From JANMES01 sp038229715 (GTDB lineage Bacteria > Planctomycetota > Phycisphaerae > Tepidisphaerales > Tepidisphaeraceae): a stretch of DNA of 64,000 nucleotides. Positions 41,825 to 50,337 of this stretch are shown here, one piece after another. Position numbers and translations under genes: made by a program. Every line of letters begins with the position of its first letter. Position 1 is the stretch's first letter. The notes beneath the pieces were generated by a model. That model had not been told where the DNA came from and searched no databases. It worked only from the letters and a program-made list of their open reading frames with translations. Location: NCBI GenBank assembly GCA_038229715.1, contig JBBROD010000006.1, positions 18,251 to 82,250 on the forward strand, given 5' to 3'.

Positions 41825-41908
41825 GATTGTGGATTGTGGAATATGGATTGTTGAAGTCATTCGACGATCCGAAGCATTTCAACAATCCACATTCCATAAT
41901 CCACAATC
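41825..41908 (+). repeat. 31-bp iterated-word hairpin between rpsK and rpoA
   Basis: Arms 41825-41855 and 41878-41908 pair over 31 bp with two or three mismatches, again GATTGTGG words. rpoA has its own strong SD further on. Confidence 0.87.
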
Positions 41909-42004
41909 AATATCGCATCATTTCAGCGAGGTAGGCGTACAGATTGTCTCTAACGGTTGAGACGGGAACTGCCTGCAATCTGAGGTGATGCAAAGGAGCA
42001 AGTT

Positions 42005-43093
42005 ATGCGAATTCGATGGCGTGGTTTGGAACTGCCTTCGCGCGTGCAGCGCGACGAGCAGGTGTCGACCGAAACTTACGGCAAGTTTTTTGCCGAGCCG
42101 TTTGAGCGCGGGTTTGGTACCACCGTGGGCAACAGCCTGCGTCGTATCCTGCTTTCGTCGCTTGAAGGCGCTGCCGTCACCCACATCCGCATCAAGGGCG
42201 CGGATCACGAATTTTCGTCGCTGCCGGGCGTGATGGAAGACGTCACGGACATCATCCTCAACATCAAGAGCCTGGTTGTGAAGCTCGATGCGGATGAGCC
42301 GAAGCAGATGTCGATCAACGTGAAAAAGGCCGGCCCGATTACTGCCGGCATGATCGAAGCCGACCCGTCCATCACGATCACGAACAAAAATCACGTGATC
42401 GCGACGCTGACCGAAAACGTCGAGTTCTCGATGACGCTGACCGTTTCCAAGGGCCGCGGCTATGTCACGGCTTCGGAGAACATCAGCAATTCAGAAGAGC
42501 AGGAAGTCGGCGCGATCGCGGTGGACTCGATCTACTCGCCGGTCACCCGCGTGCGTTACGCGACTGAAGACGCCCGCGTCGGCCAGAAGACCGACTACGA
42601 CCGCCTGATCCTCGAGATATGGACCAACGGCACGCTCACACCGGAGATGGCACTGGTGGAAGCCAGCAAGATCCTGCGTAAGCACCTCAATCCGTTCGTT
42701 CAATACTTCGAGTTGGGCTCGGAGACGGTCAACGAAGACGCGCTGACGGCTCTTCGCGACGCCAACAAGGCGATGATCGATCCGGAACTGCAGAACAAGT
42801 TGAACATGACCACGCAGGAACTGGACCTTTCGGTCCGGGCCAACAATTGCCTGGAATCAGCCAAGATTTCCACCGTTCGTGACCTGGTGAAGAAGACCGA
42901 CGGCGAACTGCTGAAGGTTCGCAGCTTCGGCAAGACCAGCCTGCGTGAAGTGAAGCGTAAGCTGGCGGACATGGGTCTGAGCCTGGGCATGGATCTTGAT
43001 TCGGCCCAAGCACAGGCCGCCACCATGCCGGACGATGACGACGAAGAAGAAACCGAGACGCCTGAAGCGACCGGCTCGACCGGGCAGGCATAG
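42005..43093 (+). CDS. rpoA: RNA polymerase alpha subunit
   Basis: 362 aa. The N-terminal assembly domain shows FAEPFERGFGTTVGNSLRRILLSSLEGAAV and the C-terminal domain LDLSVRANNCLESAKISTVRDLVKKTDGELLKVRSFGKTSLREVKRKL, the DNA/activator-binding aCTD. The last 30 residues are an acidic tail (DDDDEEETETPE). AAGGAG precedes ATG 42005 at about six bases. Confidence 0.97.
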   Translation: MRIRWRGLELPSRVQRDEQVSTETYGKFFAEPFERGFGTTVGNSLRRILLSSLEGAAVTHIRIKGADHEFSSLPGVMEDVTDIILNIKSLVVKLDADEPKQMSINVKKAGPITAGMIEADPSITITNKNHVIATLTENVEFSMTLTVSKGRGYVTASENISNSEEQEVGAIAVDSIYSPVTRVRYATEDARVGQKTDYDRLILEIWTNGTLTPEMALVEASKILRKHLNPFVQYFELGSETVNEDALTALRDANKAMIDPELQNKLNMTTQELDLSVRANNCLESAKISTVRDLVKKTDGELLKVRSFGKTSLREVKRKLADMGLSLGMDLDSAQAQAATMPDDDDEEETETPEATGSTGQA

Positions 43094-43095
43094 CG

Positions 43096-43169
43096 TTGTG
43101 GGTTGTAAGTGGTGAGTTGTGGGTTGGAGTCGGTTTTCCAACCTCCCACGTGCAACAAGCAACCCGCGA
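43096..43169 (+). repeat. GTTGTGGGTTG-word hairpin between rpoA and rplQ
   Basis: An imperfect inverted repeat of GTTGTGGGTT words and their complement around GAGTCGGTTTTCC. rplQ has its own AAGGAG after it. Confidence 0.7.
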
Positions 43170-43186
43170 CATTGAAGGAGTTAGTT

Positions 43187-43726
43187 ATGAGTAGTCACAT
43201 GATTCGTGGTCGGCAGTTGTCTCGGGATACCGAGCACCGCAAGGCCATGCGACGCAACTTGATCCAGAGCCTCTTTGAGCACGGCAAGGTCCAGACGACC
43301 CATCCGAAGGCTAAAGAAGTCAAATCTCTGGCTGAAAAGCTGATCACGCTCGCCAAGGGTAAGACGCTGAATAGCCGTCGTCGCGCGATCGCCATCCTGC
43401 AGGATCGTCGGCTGACCGACGAGAACCAGGACTTCATCAAGGAAGGACCTAAGACGGTCATCCAAAAGCTGTTTGATGAAATCGCGCCGAAGTTCGCCGA
43501 CCGTAAAGGCGGCTTCACCCAGATCATCAAAACCGCCAAGTATCGCATCGGCGATGGCGGGACGCTGGTTTGGTTGCAACTGGTGAGCGAGACCAAGGCA
43601 CCGACCGGCACGATCCGTCGCAGCGCTGGTCTGCGTCGCAAGCGGAACGAGAAGAAGCATGCGTTCGCGGGACAGATTCTGAAAAAGCGGAAGTCCCCGG
43701 AAACCGCTGAAAAGGCATCGGCCTAA
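43187..43726 (+). CDS. rplQ: Ribosomal protein L17
   Basis: 179 aa, with a long basic C-terminal tail (from about 125) beyond the usual core. MSSHMIRGRQLSRDTEHRKAMRRNL and GGFTQIIKTAKYRIGDGG are canonical. ATG 43187 has AAGGAG; an in-frame ATG at 43109 lies in the repeat and is rejected. Last gene of the operon, followed by a terminator. Confidence 0.96.
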   Translation: MSSHMIRGRQLSRDTEHRKAMRRNLIQSLFEHGKVQTTHPKAKEVKSLAEKLITLAKGKTLNSRRRAIAILQDRRLTDENQDFIKEGPKTVIQKLFDEIAPKFADRKGGFTQIIKTAKYRIGDGGTLVWLQLVSETKAPTGTIRRSAGLRRKRNEKKHAFAGQILKKRKSPETAEKASA

Positions 43727-43801
43727 TCAGGCGAAGTTCCCCGTAGCCGCCTGTAGATTTCGGCTGGTCCATCGGGATGCAACTTATATAGAAACCCGAA
43801 G

Positions 43802-43837
43802 GCGGATCGACCCACACCGGCCGATCCGCTTTTTTTT
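43802..43837 (+). terminator. Terminator of the ribosomal operon
   Basis: A perfect 8-bp stem (GCGGATCG / CGATCCGC) with a 12-nt loop and a run of eight T. Confidence 0.9.
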
Positions 43838-43955
43838 ATCGATTCGCTCATCACGTATTGCAGCTCTATAGCTTGGAGAGCAATATGCAAACGATGCCCG
43901 ACGTGTAACAAAAACGTCATTATTCGCATCTAAGTGACGGTCCTACCTGCAATTG

Positions 43956-43985
43956 TTGACAGCGCTTACGTGGTACTAATACAAT
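43956..43985 (+). promoter_or_regulatory. Promoter of the glycosyltransferase gene
   Basis: TTGACA (43956-43961), 18-bp spacer, TACAAT (43980-43985). It predicts a leader of about 230 nt before ATG 44225 in which I recognise no riboswitch. Confidence 0.65.
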
Positions 43986-44224
43986 CCGCCCTTCAACGAG
44001 GCGGACCTGTATTGATATAAATGGGCGACAGCCATCCGCGGTTGAAGTACAGACGATCTGGCCTGTTCGGCTGATCCAAATCGGGGTGTGGAGAGCAGGC
44101 AACCCTCTGTTCATCCGGAGTCAGCGATTTGTAAATGGCAGGGCGAGTGGACGGAAGCTTAGCTTTCATCACCGACTTGCCGTTGCAATGTGGTAACGAC
44201 AACTTTACTGAAACGATCAAACGT

Positions 44225-45853
44225 ATGTGGGAGAAGGTCATTCAATACACGCTGGTAGCCCTCTATCTGGGCACGCTAGCGGCGGTGGCGGTTTACGGGT
44301 TCCATCGGTATGTACTCGTATACCTCTACATCAAGCACCGCCACAACGGTTACCAGCCGAAGGGTAAGTTTGATTCGCTACCCAAGATCACGCTGCAACT
44401 GCCCATGTACAACGAGGACGTTGTGGCCGAGCGGATCATCGAAGCCTCGTGTTACATCGACTATCCGAAGGACAAGCTGGACATTCAGGTTCTGGACGAC
44501 AGCACCGACCACTCGGCCGACATCGCCCGCAAAGCCGTCGAAAAATGGGCCGCCCTGGGGCATCCGATCAAGTACATCCACCGCGATAACCGCGAAGGGT
44601 ATAAGGCCGGCGCGCTCGCCGAAGGTTTGAAGCAGGCCAACGGCGAATACATCGCCATCTTCGATGCAGATTTCGTCCCGCCGACGGATATTCTTCAGAA
44701 CGTGGTGAATTACTTTACCGACGACAAGGTGGGCATGGTGCAAGTGCGTTGGGATCACCTCAACCGCAACGCCAGCCTGCTGACGCGCAGCCAGGCGATC
44801 TTTCTCGACGGACACTTCGTCATCGAGCACACCGCCCGCAACCGCTCCGGCCGATTCATGCACTTCAACGGGACGGCCGGCGTGTGGCGCCGCTCGACTA
44901 TCGAAGACGCCGGCGGGTGGCATCACGATACGCTTACCGAAGACATTGATCTCAGCTATCGAGCCCAGATCAAGGGCTGGCAGTTCGTCTACCTCCCGCA
45001 ATTCTGCGCACCGGCCGAGCTGCCGTGCGAAATGATCGCCTTCAAGCAGCAGGCCCACCGCTGGACCAAAGGCAGCATGCAGACGGCCATCAAACTTCTG
45101 CCGGGCATTTTACGAAGCAAGAGTCTCCCGCGGACTGTGAAGAGCGAAGCGTTTTTTCATCTCACCAACACGCTGGTTTATCCGTTGATGGTTATCCTGA
45201 CGCTCATGATCTGGCCGGCGTTTTTCAACTTCTTCAACGTTGAAGGGCCGATCAAACATTACACTTGGGGCCATTACCTGTTCAGCGGTACGTTGTTTGT
45301 GCTGGCGACCTGTTCTGCCAGCACCTTCTTCGTCTTCGGACAGCGCGAGTTGTTCGGCCGGGAGGCGGGATGGAAGACGCTGCTGTATCTGCCGGTCCTG
45401 ATGGGCCTTGGCGTTGGCGTCTGCCTCAACAACTGCAAAGCGGTGGTGGAAGCGATCTGGAGCAGCATCCGTAAAGATCACGGCACTAAAGGCAAGAGTG
45501 GCGAGTTCGTCCGTACCCCCAAGTACGGCGGAACCACCCGCAACGCCTGGCAGAGCGACGCTGCCCGCCCGATGGATTACGCCGTCCAAACGTCCCGCAG
45601 CACGGCGGAGCGTCCGGCCATCTTCACGCTCAAACGCCTGACGCTGCCGATCATCGAAATCTGCTTCGGCATTTATATGTCGATCTTCATTTTCATCAGT
45701 CTCTACTACCAATTCGCCTACGCGAGCGTGCCGTTCCTCAGTATTTTCGCCGGCGGGTACTTCTACGTTGGCTTCTCGTCGCTGCACGTGCTGTGGCGCA
45801 TGCAGCAGGACGCGGAAGACCAGATCGCTGCCCAGGAAATGCTGTCGACGTAG
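44225..45853 (+). CDS. Processive GT2 glycosyltransferase (cellulose-synthase-like)
   Basis: About 542 aa from ATG 44225; an in-frame ATG at 44135 would add 30 residues and neither has an SD. One N-terminal helix (VIQYTLVALYLGTLAAVAVYG), a cytoplasmic GT-A domain and four or five C-terminal helices. The processive GT motifs are all present: DDS (VLDDSTD), DAD (IFDADFVPP), TED (LTEDIDLSYR) and QxxRW (QQAHRW). This fits a synthase polymerising a beta-linked glycan for export. No BcsB or PilZ domain is nearby. The polymer is unknown. Confidence 0.87.
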   Translation: MWEKVIQYTLVALYLGTLAAVAVYGFHRYVLVYLYIKHRHNGYQPKGKFDSLPKITLQLPMYNEDVVAERIIEASCYIDYPKDKLDIQVLDDSTDHSADIARKAVEKWAALGHPIKYIHRDNREGYKAGALAEGLKQANGEYIAIFDADFVPPTDILQNVVNYFTDDKVGMVQVRWDHLNRNASLLTRSQAIFLDGHFVIEHTARNRSGRFMHFNGTAGVWRRSTIEDAGGWHHDTLTEDIDLSYRAQIKGWQFVYLPQFCAPAELPCEMIAFKQQAHRWTKGSMQTAIKLLPGILRSKSLPRTVKSEAFFHLTNTLVYPLMVILTLMIWPAFFNFFNVEGPIKHYTWGHYLFSGTLFVLATCSASTFFVFGQRELFGREAGWKTLLYLPVLMGLGVGVCLNNCKAVVEAIWSSIRKDHGTKGKSGEFVRTPKYGGTTRNAWQSDAARPMDYAVQTSRSTAERPAIFTLKRLTLPIIEICFGIYMSIFIFISLYYQFAYASVPFLSIFAGGYFYVGFSSLHVLWRMQQDAEDQIAAQEMLST

Positions 45854-45870
45854 TCGCCGGCTCATTCGGA

Positions 45871-46359
45871 ATGTCCACGCTCGAACTCCCTCACACGCCC
45901 GGTTGCCTCGTCTGCGGACGCCTCAACCCGGTCGGCCTGCACCTGAGCCTCTTCGTCGATACCGACTCCGGAGAAATCCGCACCCGCTTTACGCCCGGCA
46001 CGCAGCACATCGGCTTTGAGGGCATCCTCCACGGCGGCGTGCTGGCGACGGTGCTGGATGAAGCGATGGTTTGGGCCTCTATCTGGACGAGCAAAAAAGC
46101 CTGCGTGGCGGGGGAGCTGAACGTGCGGTTCCGCAAGCCAGCCGTGGTGGGGGAAGAACTGCTCTGCACGGCACGGGTGACGGTGAACCGATCCCGATTG
46201 CTCGAAGCCACCGGCGAATTAACGACCGCTGACGGGCAGCCGATCGCCTCAGGCACCGGCAAATACGCACCGCTGGCCGGCGATCCGACAGCGGCATTTT
46301 TCAAGACGCTGGTGAGCGAGCCGGCTACCGATCGGGCGATTGGACTTCTAACCACCTGA
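45871..46359 (+). CDS. PaaI-type hotdog thioesterase
   Basis: 162 aa hotdog-fold protein; GFEGILHGGVLATVLDEAMVWA is the central helix with the HGG turn, followed by ELNVRFRKPAVVGEELLCTARV. It would hydrolyse an acyl-CoA of unknown type. Start at ATG 45871, 17 bp after the glycosyltransferase stop; an in-frame ATG at 45793 lies inside that gene. A CxxC (CLVCGRLN) near the N-terminus is common in this subgroup. Confidence 0.82.
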   Translation: MSTLELPHTPGCLVCGRLNPVGLHLSLFVDTDSGEIRTRFTPGTQHIGFEGILHGGVLATVLDEAMVWASIWTSKKACVAGELNVRFRKPAVVGEELLCTARVTVNRSRLLEATGELTTADGQPIASGTGKYAPLAGDPTAAFFKTLVSEPATDRAIGLLTT

Positions 46360-46398
46360 GAGATTTATCACAGCCGGTTGTGGTAAAATCCGTTTCCC

Positions 46399-47763
46399 AT
46401 GCTCAACGACGTTCTAAAAACCATCGAAGGCCGCAAAGTTCAGTCGCTCGCTCAGCTGATCGAGTTTCTCAAAATCCCGTCCGTCAGCACCAAGCCCGAT
46501 CACAAGCCCGACATGCAGCGGTGTGCTGTATGGCTGCAGGATCAACTGAAGTTCGCCGCGCTGAACACGCAGATCGTTCAAACGCCGGGTCATCCGATCG
46601 TCGTCGCGAAGAACACGCACGTCTCCGGCCGGCGGACGGTGTTGCTGTATGGCCATTACGACGTTCAGCCGCCGGAGCCACTGGAACAGTGGACCACGCC
46701 GGCATTTGAGCCGACTGTCCGAAACGGTGCGATATACGCCCGCGGTGCGGTGGATGACAAGGGGCAGGTCTGGGCCCATGTCGAGGCGATTACCGCCTGG
46801 CAGGCCCACGGCGGGCTGCCGATCAACCTCATCATGATCGTCGAAGGCGAAGAGGAAATCGGTTCGAGCCATCTCGATTCGTTCATCGAAAAAAATCGCG
46901 ATCAGCTCAAGGCCGACATTTGCGTCGTCAGCGACACCAACCAATTCGCCCGAGGCACGCCGGCGATTACGTACGGCCTGCGCGGGCTGGTGTATGAGGA
47001 AGTCTTCATCACCGCCGTCAGCCACGACCTTCACAGCGGCCTGTACGGCGGGGCGGTGCCCAACGCCGCCAATGTGCTGAGCGAATTGCTGGCGACGCTG
47101 CACACGCCCGACGGGAAAGTGAATCTCCCCGGCTTCTACGATGACGTACTTGAACTCACACCGGCCGAGCGGGCGGAGTGGAAGAAGCTGCCGTTCGACG
47201 AAAAATCGCTGCTCGGCGAGATCGGCCTGAGTACCAGCACGGGCGAGGCAGGCTACTCGTGGCTCGAACGCACCTGGGCCCGCCCGACGTGCGACGTGAA
47301 CGGCATCACCACCGGCTATCAAGGCCCCGGCGCCAAAACCGTCATCCCCGCGGCGGCGAGCGCGAAGGTGTCGATGCGACTCGTCGCCAATCAGGATCCG
47401 AAAAAGATCCAACAGATTTTCGAAAAGACACTGCGAGACCGCTGCCCGAAAAACGTCAAAATCGAATTCGCCAACCACGGCCTGGCCGGGCCGGTGCGTA
47501 CGCCGATCGAAGGCAAAGCCGTCCAACTCGCGATGGCGGCGGTGGAGGCGGGCTTCGGTACCAAACCTGCGCTCATCAGCTCCGGCGGGAGCATTCCGAT
47601 CGTCGAGCTGTTCAAGCGATTGTTGAGCGTTGACACGTTACTCGTCGGCTTCGGCCTGCCGGACGATCGGGTGCATTCGCCGAACGAAAAGTTTGATCTG
47701 GACGCCCTGTACGCCGGCACGCGAACGGCGGCGGTGTTGTACGAGAAGCTTTCGCAGCTTTGA
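46399..47763 (+). CDS. M20-family dipeptidase
   Basis: 454 aa zinc metallopeptidase. Metal site: LLYGHYDVQPPE (His, catalytic Asp), GAVDDKGQ (bridging Asp), VEGEEEIGS (catalytic Glu and ligand Glu) and VSDTNQ. The dimerisation lid domain sits in the middle (VSHDLHSGLYGG). Closest by motif to carnosinase-like/PepV-like dipeptidases. No signal peptide, so cytosolic. Confidence 0.9.
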   Translation: MLNDVLKTIEGRKVQSLAQLIEFLKIPSVSTKPDHKPDMQRCAVWLQDQLKFAALNTQIVQTPGHPIVVAKNTHVSGRRTVLLYGHYDVQPPEPLEQWTTPAFEPTVRNGAIYARGAVDDKGQVWAHVEAITAWQAHGGLPINLIMIVEGEEEIGSSHLDSFIEKNRDQLKADICVVSDTNQFARGTPAITYGLRGLVYEEVFITAVSHDLHSGLYGGAVPNAANVLSELLATLHTPDGKVNLPGFYDDVLELTPAERAEWKKLPFDEKSLLGEIGLSTSTGEAGYSWLERTWARPTCDVNGITTGYQGPGAKTVIPAAASAKVSMRLVANQDPKKIQQIFEKTLRDRCPKNVKIEFANHGLAGPVRTPIEGKAVQLAMAAVEAGFGTKPALISSGGSIPIVELFKRLLSVDTLLVGFGLPDDRVHSPNEKFDLDALYAGTRTAAVLYEKLSQL

Positions 47764-47773
47764 ATGGATTTAC

Positions 47774-47856
47774 CACAGAGCCGCAGAGGTTTCACAGAGA
47801 ACACAGAGAAAACAAGAATCCCGCTGTGTTCTCTGTGAAACCTCTGCGGCTCTGTG
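47774..47856. repeat. 33-bp perfect inverted repeat, CACAGAG words
   Basis: Arms 47774-47806 and 47824-47856 are perfectly complementary. It lies between the ends of two convergent genes and is made from iterated CACAGAGA words. No T-run follows beyond TTAAAAAA on the plus side. Confidence 0.9.
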
Positions 47857-47864
47857 TTAAAAAA

Positions 47865-48578
47865 TCACACTGGAATGAGTTTTTGCGGATTTTCGATCAT
47901 CAGCCGATCGACCGTTTCTTTCCCCGCCACTTCGATCGCCCGCTCGATACCGTCCAGCCGGAGTTGCAGCGTGTCCGGCTTGTGCGTATCACTCCCGAGC
48001 AGAAAGTACCGGCCTTCTTCCAAAAACCGCTCGACCACGATCCGCGTGTGCGCTCGCTGCGAATCGCTGAAGCACTGCAGGTTGCCTTGTAGCAGTACGC
48101 CTAGTTCTGCGAAGTAATCCGCCAACTCCGGATCATCCTGCACGGCCCGCATGCGCTCGGGGTGGGCGAGGATCACCGTCAGCCCCATCGACTGTAGCCA
48201 CTTGATCGACGGCTCGAAGAACTCAGGGATCCGATCCGCCCACATGTCGGCCAGGATATATTTCCCCGTCACGCCGGCGGGCACGATCATGTCAGCGGGG
48301 GATTTCAGGAACTTGGCGTGGAAATTGTGCTCGCCGCCGGGGATAAGTTGCAGGGCGATGCCGGCGACGTCGAGCTCGGTCTGCAACGCTGTGACCCACT
48401 TCACGATGTTATCGCGGTTGACGTTTTCAAACCCGGGCCAGATGTGCGGCGTACAGAAGCTGTGCGTATACCCTGCATCAACCAGCCGGCGGCAGCATTC
48501 CAGCGATTGGGCGACGGTGGCGCACCCGTCATCAACGCCGGGCAGGATATGAGAATGAACGTCGATTCGCCCGAACAT
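47865..48578 (-). CDS. PHP-domain tyrosine-protein phosphatase (CpsB/YwqE type)
   Basis: 237 aa from ATG 48578 (MFGRIDVHSHILPGVDDG); two earlier in-frame ATGs (48629, 48638) would add a non-conserved leader. Metal motifs: DVHSHILPGVDDG, CTPHIWPG, ILAHPER and LGSDTHK. Family members dephosphorylate the tyrosine kinases that control capsule or exopolysaccharide synthesis, which would suit the glycosyltransferase nearby, though no such kinase is in the window. Confidence 0.85.
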   Translation of the reverse strand: MFGRIDVHSHILPGVDDGCATVAQSLECCRRLVDAGYTHSFCTPHIWPGFENVNRDNIVKWVTALQTELDVAGIALQLIPGGEHNFHAKFLKSPADMIVPAGVTGKYILADMWADRIPEFFEPSIKWLQSMGLTVILAHPERMRAVQDDPELADYFAELGVLLQGNLQCFSDSQRAHTRIVVERFLEEGRYFLLGSDTHKPDTLQLRLDGIERAIEVAGKETVDRLMIENPQKLIPV

Positions 48579-48697
48579 CGTATGGGGATTGTGGTGTGTA
48601 GCCGGTTGATTGTCGATAGGTTCTGCCATCCCAATCATGTTCCACCAAAGGCATTGTCCATTCCGCGATCAATCGATTATTGGCCCCGCCCGGTTGA

Positions 48698-48726
48698 TTG
48701 ACGCTGTAGTACGGCGTGCATAATAT
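48698..48726 (+). promoter_or_regulatory. Promoter of clpP1
   Basis: TTGACG (48698-48703), 17-bp spacer, TAATAT (48721-48726), 58 bp before the clpP1 ATG. Confidence 0.7.
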
Positions 48727-48783
48727 GCGCCGGTACTTTCACTGAGTTGCATTGAGTTGCAATGAGTTTCAGCGAGGAGCAGA

Positions 48784-49524
48784 ATGTTCGATCCCAAAAA
48801 CGCCGATCCCCAGCTCCTTGCTCGGGCGGCGAAGTATGTCACGGAAGGCGCTTCAATGAATCAAAATCCGCCGGTTATCCCCGGCCGCGGACCGGTCATG
48901 ATGCCGATGGCCATGCCCGGACCGAGCGGCGGCGGCATGAACCGCTATCGCGAGATGACGCTCGAAGAGCTTCTGCTCGAAAACCGCGTGGTCTTCCTCG
49001 TCGGCGAGATCAATCATGTATCCGCCAGCCGGGTGATTATGCAGATGCTGTACCTGCAGAGCATCAAGAAAGATCAGGACATCAACTTCTACATCAACAG
49101 CCCCGGCGGGGTGGTGGATGACACGCTGGCGATGTACGACATCATGCGGTTCATCACCTGCGATATCGCCACCTACTGCATCGGCCGGGCTGAATCCGGC
49201 GGGGCCGTGGTGTTTATGGCCGGCAAAAAGGGCAAACGCTTCATTCTGCCCAACGCCAAAGTGATGATCCACCAGCCGTTCGGCGGCGTGTACGGCCAAG
49301 CGGCGGATATCGAGATCCAGGCCGAGGAAATCATCAAGACCAAGCAGACCTTGATCAATGTGATGGCCAAGTGTACCGGTCAGACGCCGGAGCGTATCCA
49401 GGAAGACTCCGAGCGCGACCGCTTCTTCGACGCCAAAGCCGCCGTCGCGTACGGCATTTGCGACGAAGTGCTCGGCGAAGATTCGCCGCAAGCGGATGTC
49501 GCGGTTGATGCGACGAGGAAGTAA
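48784..49524 (+). CDS. clpP: ClpP1 protease subunit, divergent
   Basis: 246 aa. The catalytic Ser is S138 but in AESGGAVVFMAG rather than the usual AASMGA; the His is H163 (VMIHQP) and an Asp follows in the RDRFFDA block. About 50 extra residues precede the core, rich in Met, Pro and Gly (PVMMPMAMPGPSGGGM). AGGAG precedes the ATG at five bases. Paired with a normal clpP2 just downstream; two different rings may form a mixed tetradecamer. No clpX or clpA here. Confidence 0.9.
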   Translation: MFDPKNADPQLLARAAKYVTEGASMNQNPPVIPGRGPVMMPMAMPGPSGGGMNRYREMTLEELLLENRVVFLVGEINHVSASRVIMQMLYLQSIKKDQDINFYINSPGGVVDDTLAMYDIMRFITCDIATYCIGRAESGGAVVFMAGKKGKRFILPNAKVMIHQPFGGVYGQAADIEIQAEEIIKTKQTLINVMAKCTGQTPERIQEDSERDRFFDAKAAVAYGICDEVLGEDSPQADVAVDATRK

Positions 49525-49536
49525 ACCGCGGAAGGT

Positions 49537-49597
49537 TGTTGTGCGTTGTTCGTTGCGGATTGGATTTTTCCAACCCACAACACACAACCTACAACCC
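49537..49597 (+). repeat. GTTGTTGTGCG-word hairpin between clpP1 and clpP2
   Basis: An imperfect inverted repeat of GTTG words and CAAC words around GGATTTTTCC. clpP2 has its own SD after it. Confidence 0.7.
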
Positions 49598-49620
49598 ACA
49601 TGATCGAAGGAACGACGAAA

Positions 49621-50265
49621 ATGACAAGCAACTCTCTGATTCCGATGGTGATCGAAAAGTCCGGCCGCGGTGAGCGGGCGTACGATATTTATTCGCGCCT
49701 GCTGAAAGACCGTATCGTCATGCTCAATGGCCCGGTGACGGACGAGAGCGCCAACTCGATCATCGCGCAAATGCTCTTCCTCTCCAACGACGATCCCAAG
49801 AGCGATATCCAGTTCTACATCAACAGCCCCGGCGGCAGCGTGAGCGCGGGGTTTGGGCTGGTCGATACGATGAAGTTCCTCCGCTGCGACGTCGCCACCA
49901 CCTGCATCGGCATGGCGGCGAGCATGGGCGCGATCCTGCTGACGGCTGGCACTAAGGGCAAGCGGTCCTGCCTTGCCAACAGCCAGGTGATGCTGCACCA
50001 GCCGCTCATCGGCGGCGTGCTGCAGGGGCCGGCCACCGATCTGGCGATCGAAGCCCAGCACATGCTCCGCCTGCGCGATCGCATGTACAAGTTGATGGCT
50101 GACTGGACCGGCAAGACCAAAGAACAAATCCACCGCGATTTTGACCGCAACAAGTGGTTGTTCGCAGAAGAAGCGGTGGAGTACGGCTGCGTCGATCGCG
50201 TGATGCAAAGCGCCCCCGAAGCCGTCCGCCGAGCGCCCGAAGCCGCCGGCGAAGAAAAAGAATAG
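49621..50265 (+). CDS. clpP: ClpP2 protease subunit
   Basis: 214 aa with the standard triad: S101 in CIGMAASMGAILL, H126 in VMLHQP and an Asp in RDFDRNKWLFAEEA. SLIPMVIEKSGRGERAYDIYSRLLKDRI is the canonical N-terminus with the axial loop. AAGGA precedes ATG 49621; an earlier in-frame ATG at 49546 lies in the hairpin. Confidence 0.95.
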   Translation: MTSNSLIPMVIEKSGRGERAYDIYSRLLKDRIVMLNGPVTDESANSIIAQMLFLSNDDPKSDIQFYINSPGGSVSAGFGLVDTMKFLRCDVATTCIGMAASMGAILLTAGTKGKRSCLANSQVMLHQPLIGGVLQGPATDLAIEAQHMLRLRDRMYKLMADWTGKTKEQIHRDFDRNKWLFAEEAVEYGCVDRVMQSAPEAVRRAPEAAGEEKE

Positions 50266-50337
50266 CCTTCAACCTATTCCGGACTGGCCGCTTCAGCGGC
50301 CAGTAAACGGTGGTTCACCAGGCGGCGCGGCCCACTC

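Noticed and set aside
43986..44224. Riboswitch (for example cyclic-di-GMP) in the glycosyltransferase leader
   Set aside because: The long leader invites one, but no conserved GEMM or other aptamer core was recognised.
43993..44241. 82-codon minus-strand frame upstream of the glycosyltransferase
   Set aside because: Overlaps the predicted promoter and 5' region of the glycosyltransferase; no SD, no family match. It cannot be excluded but is not supported.
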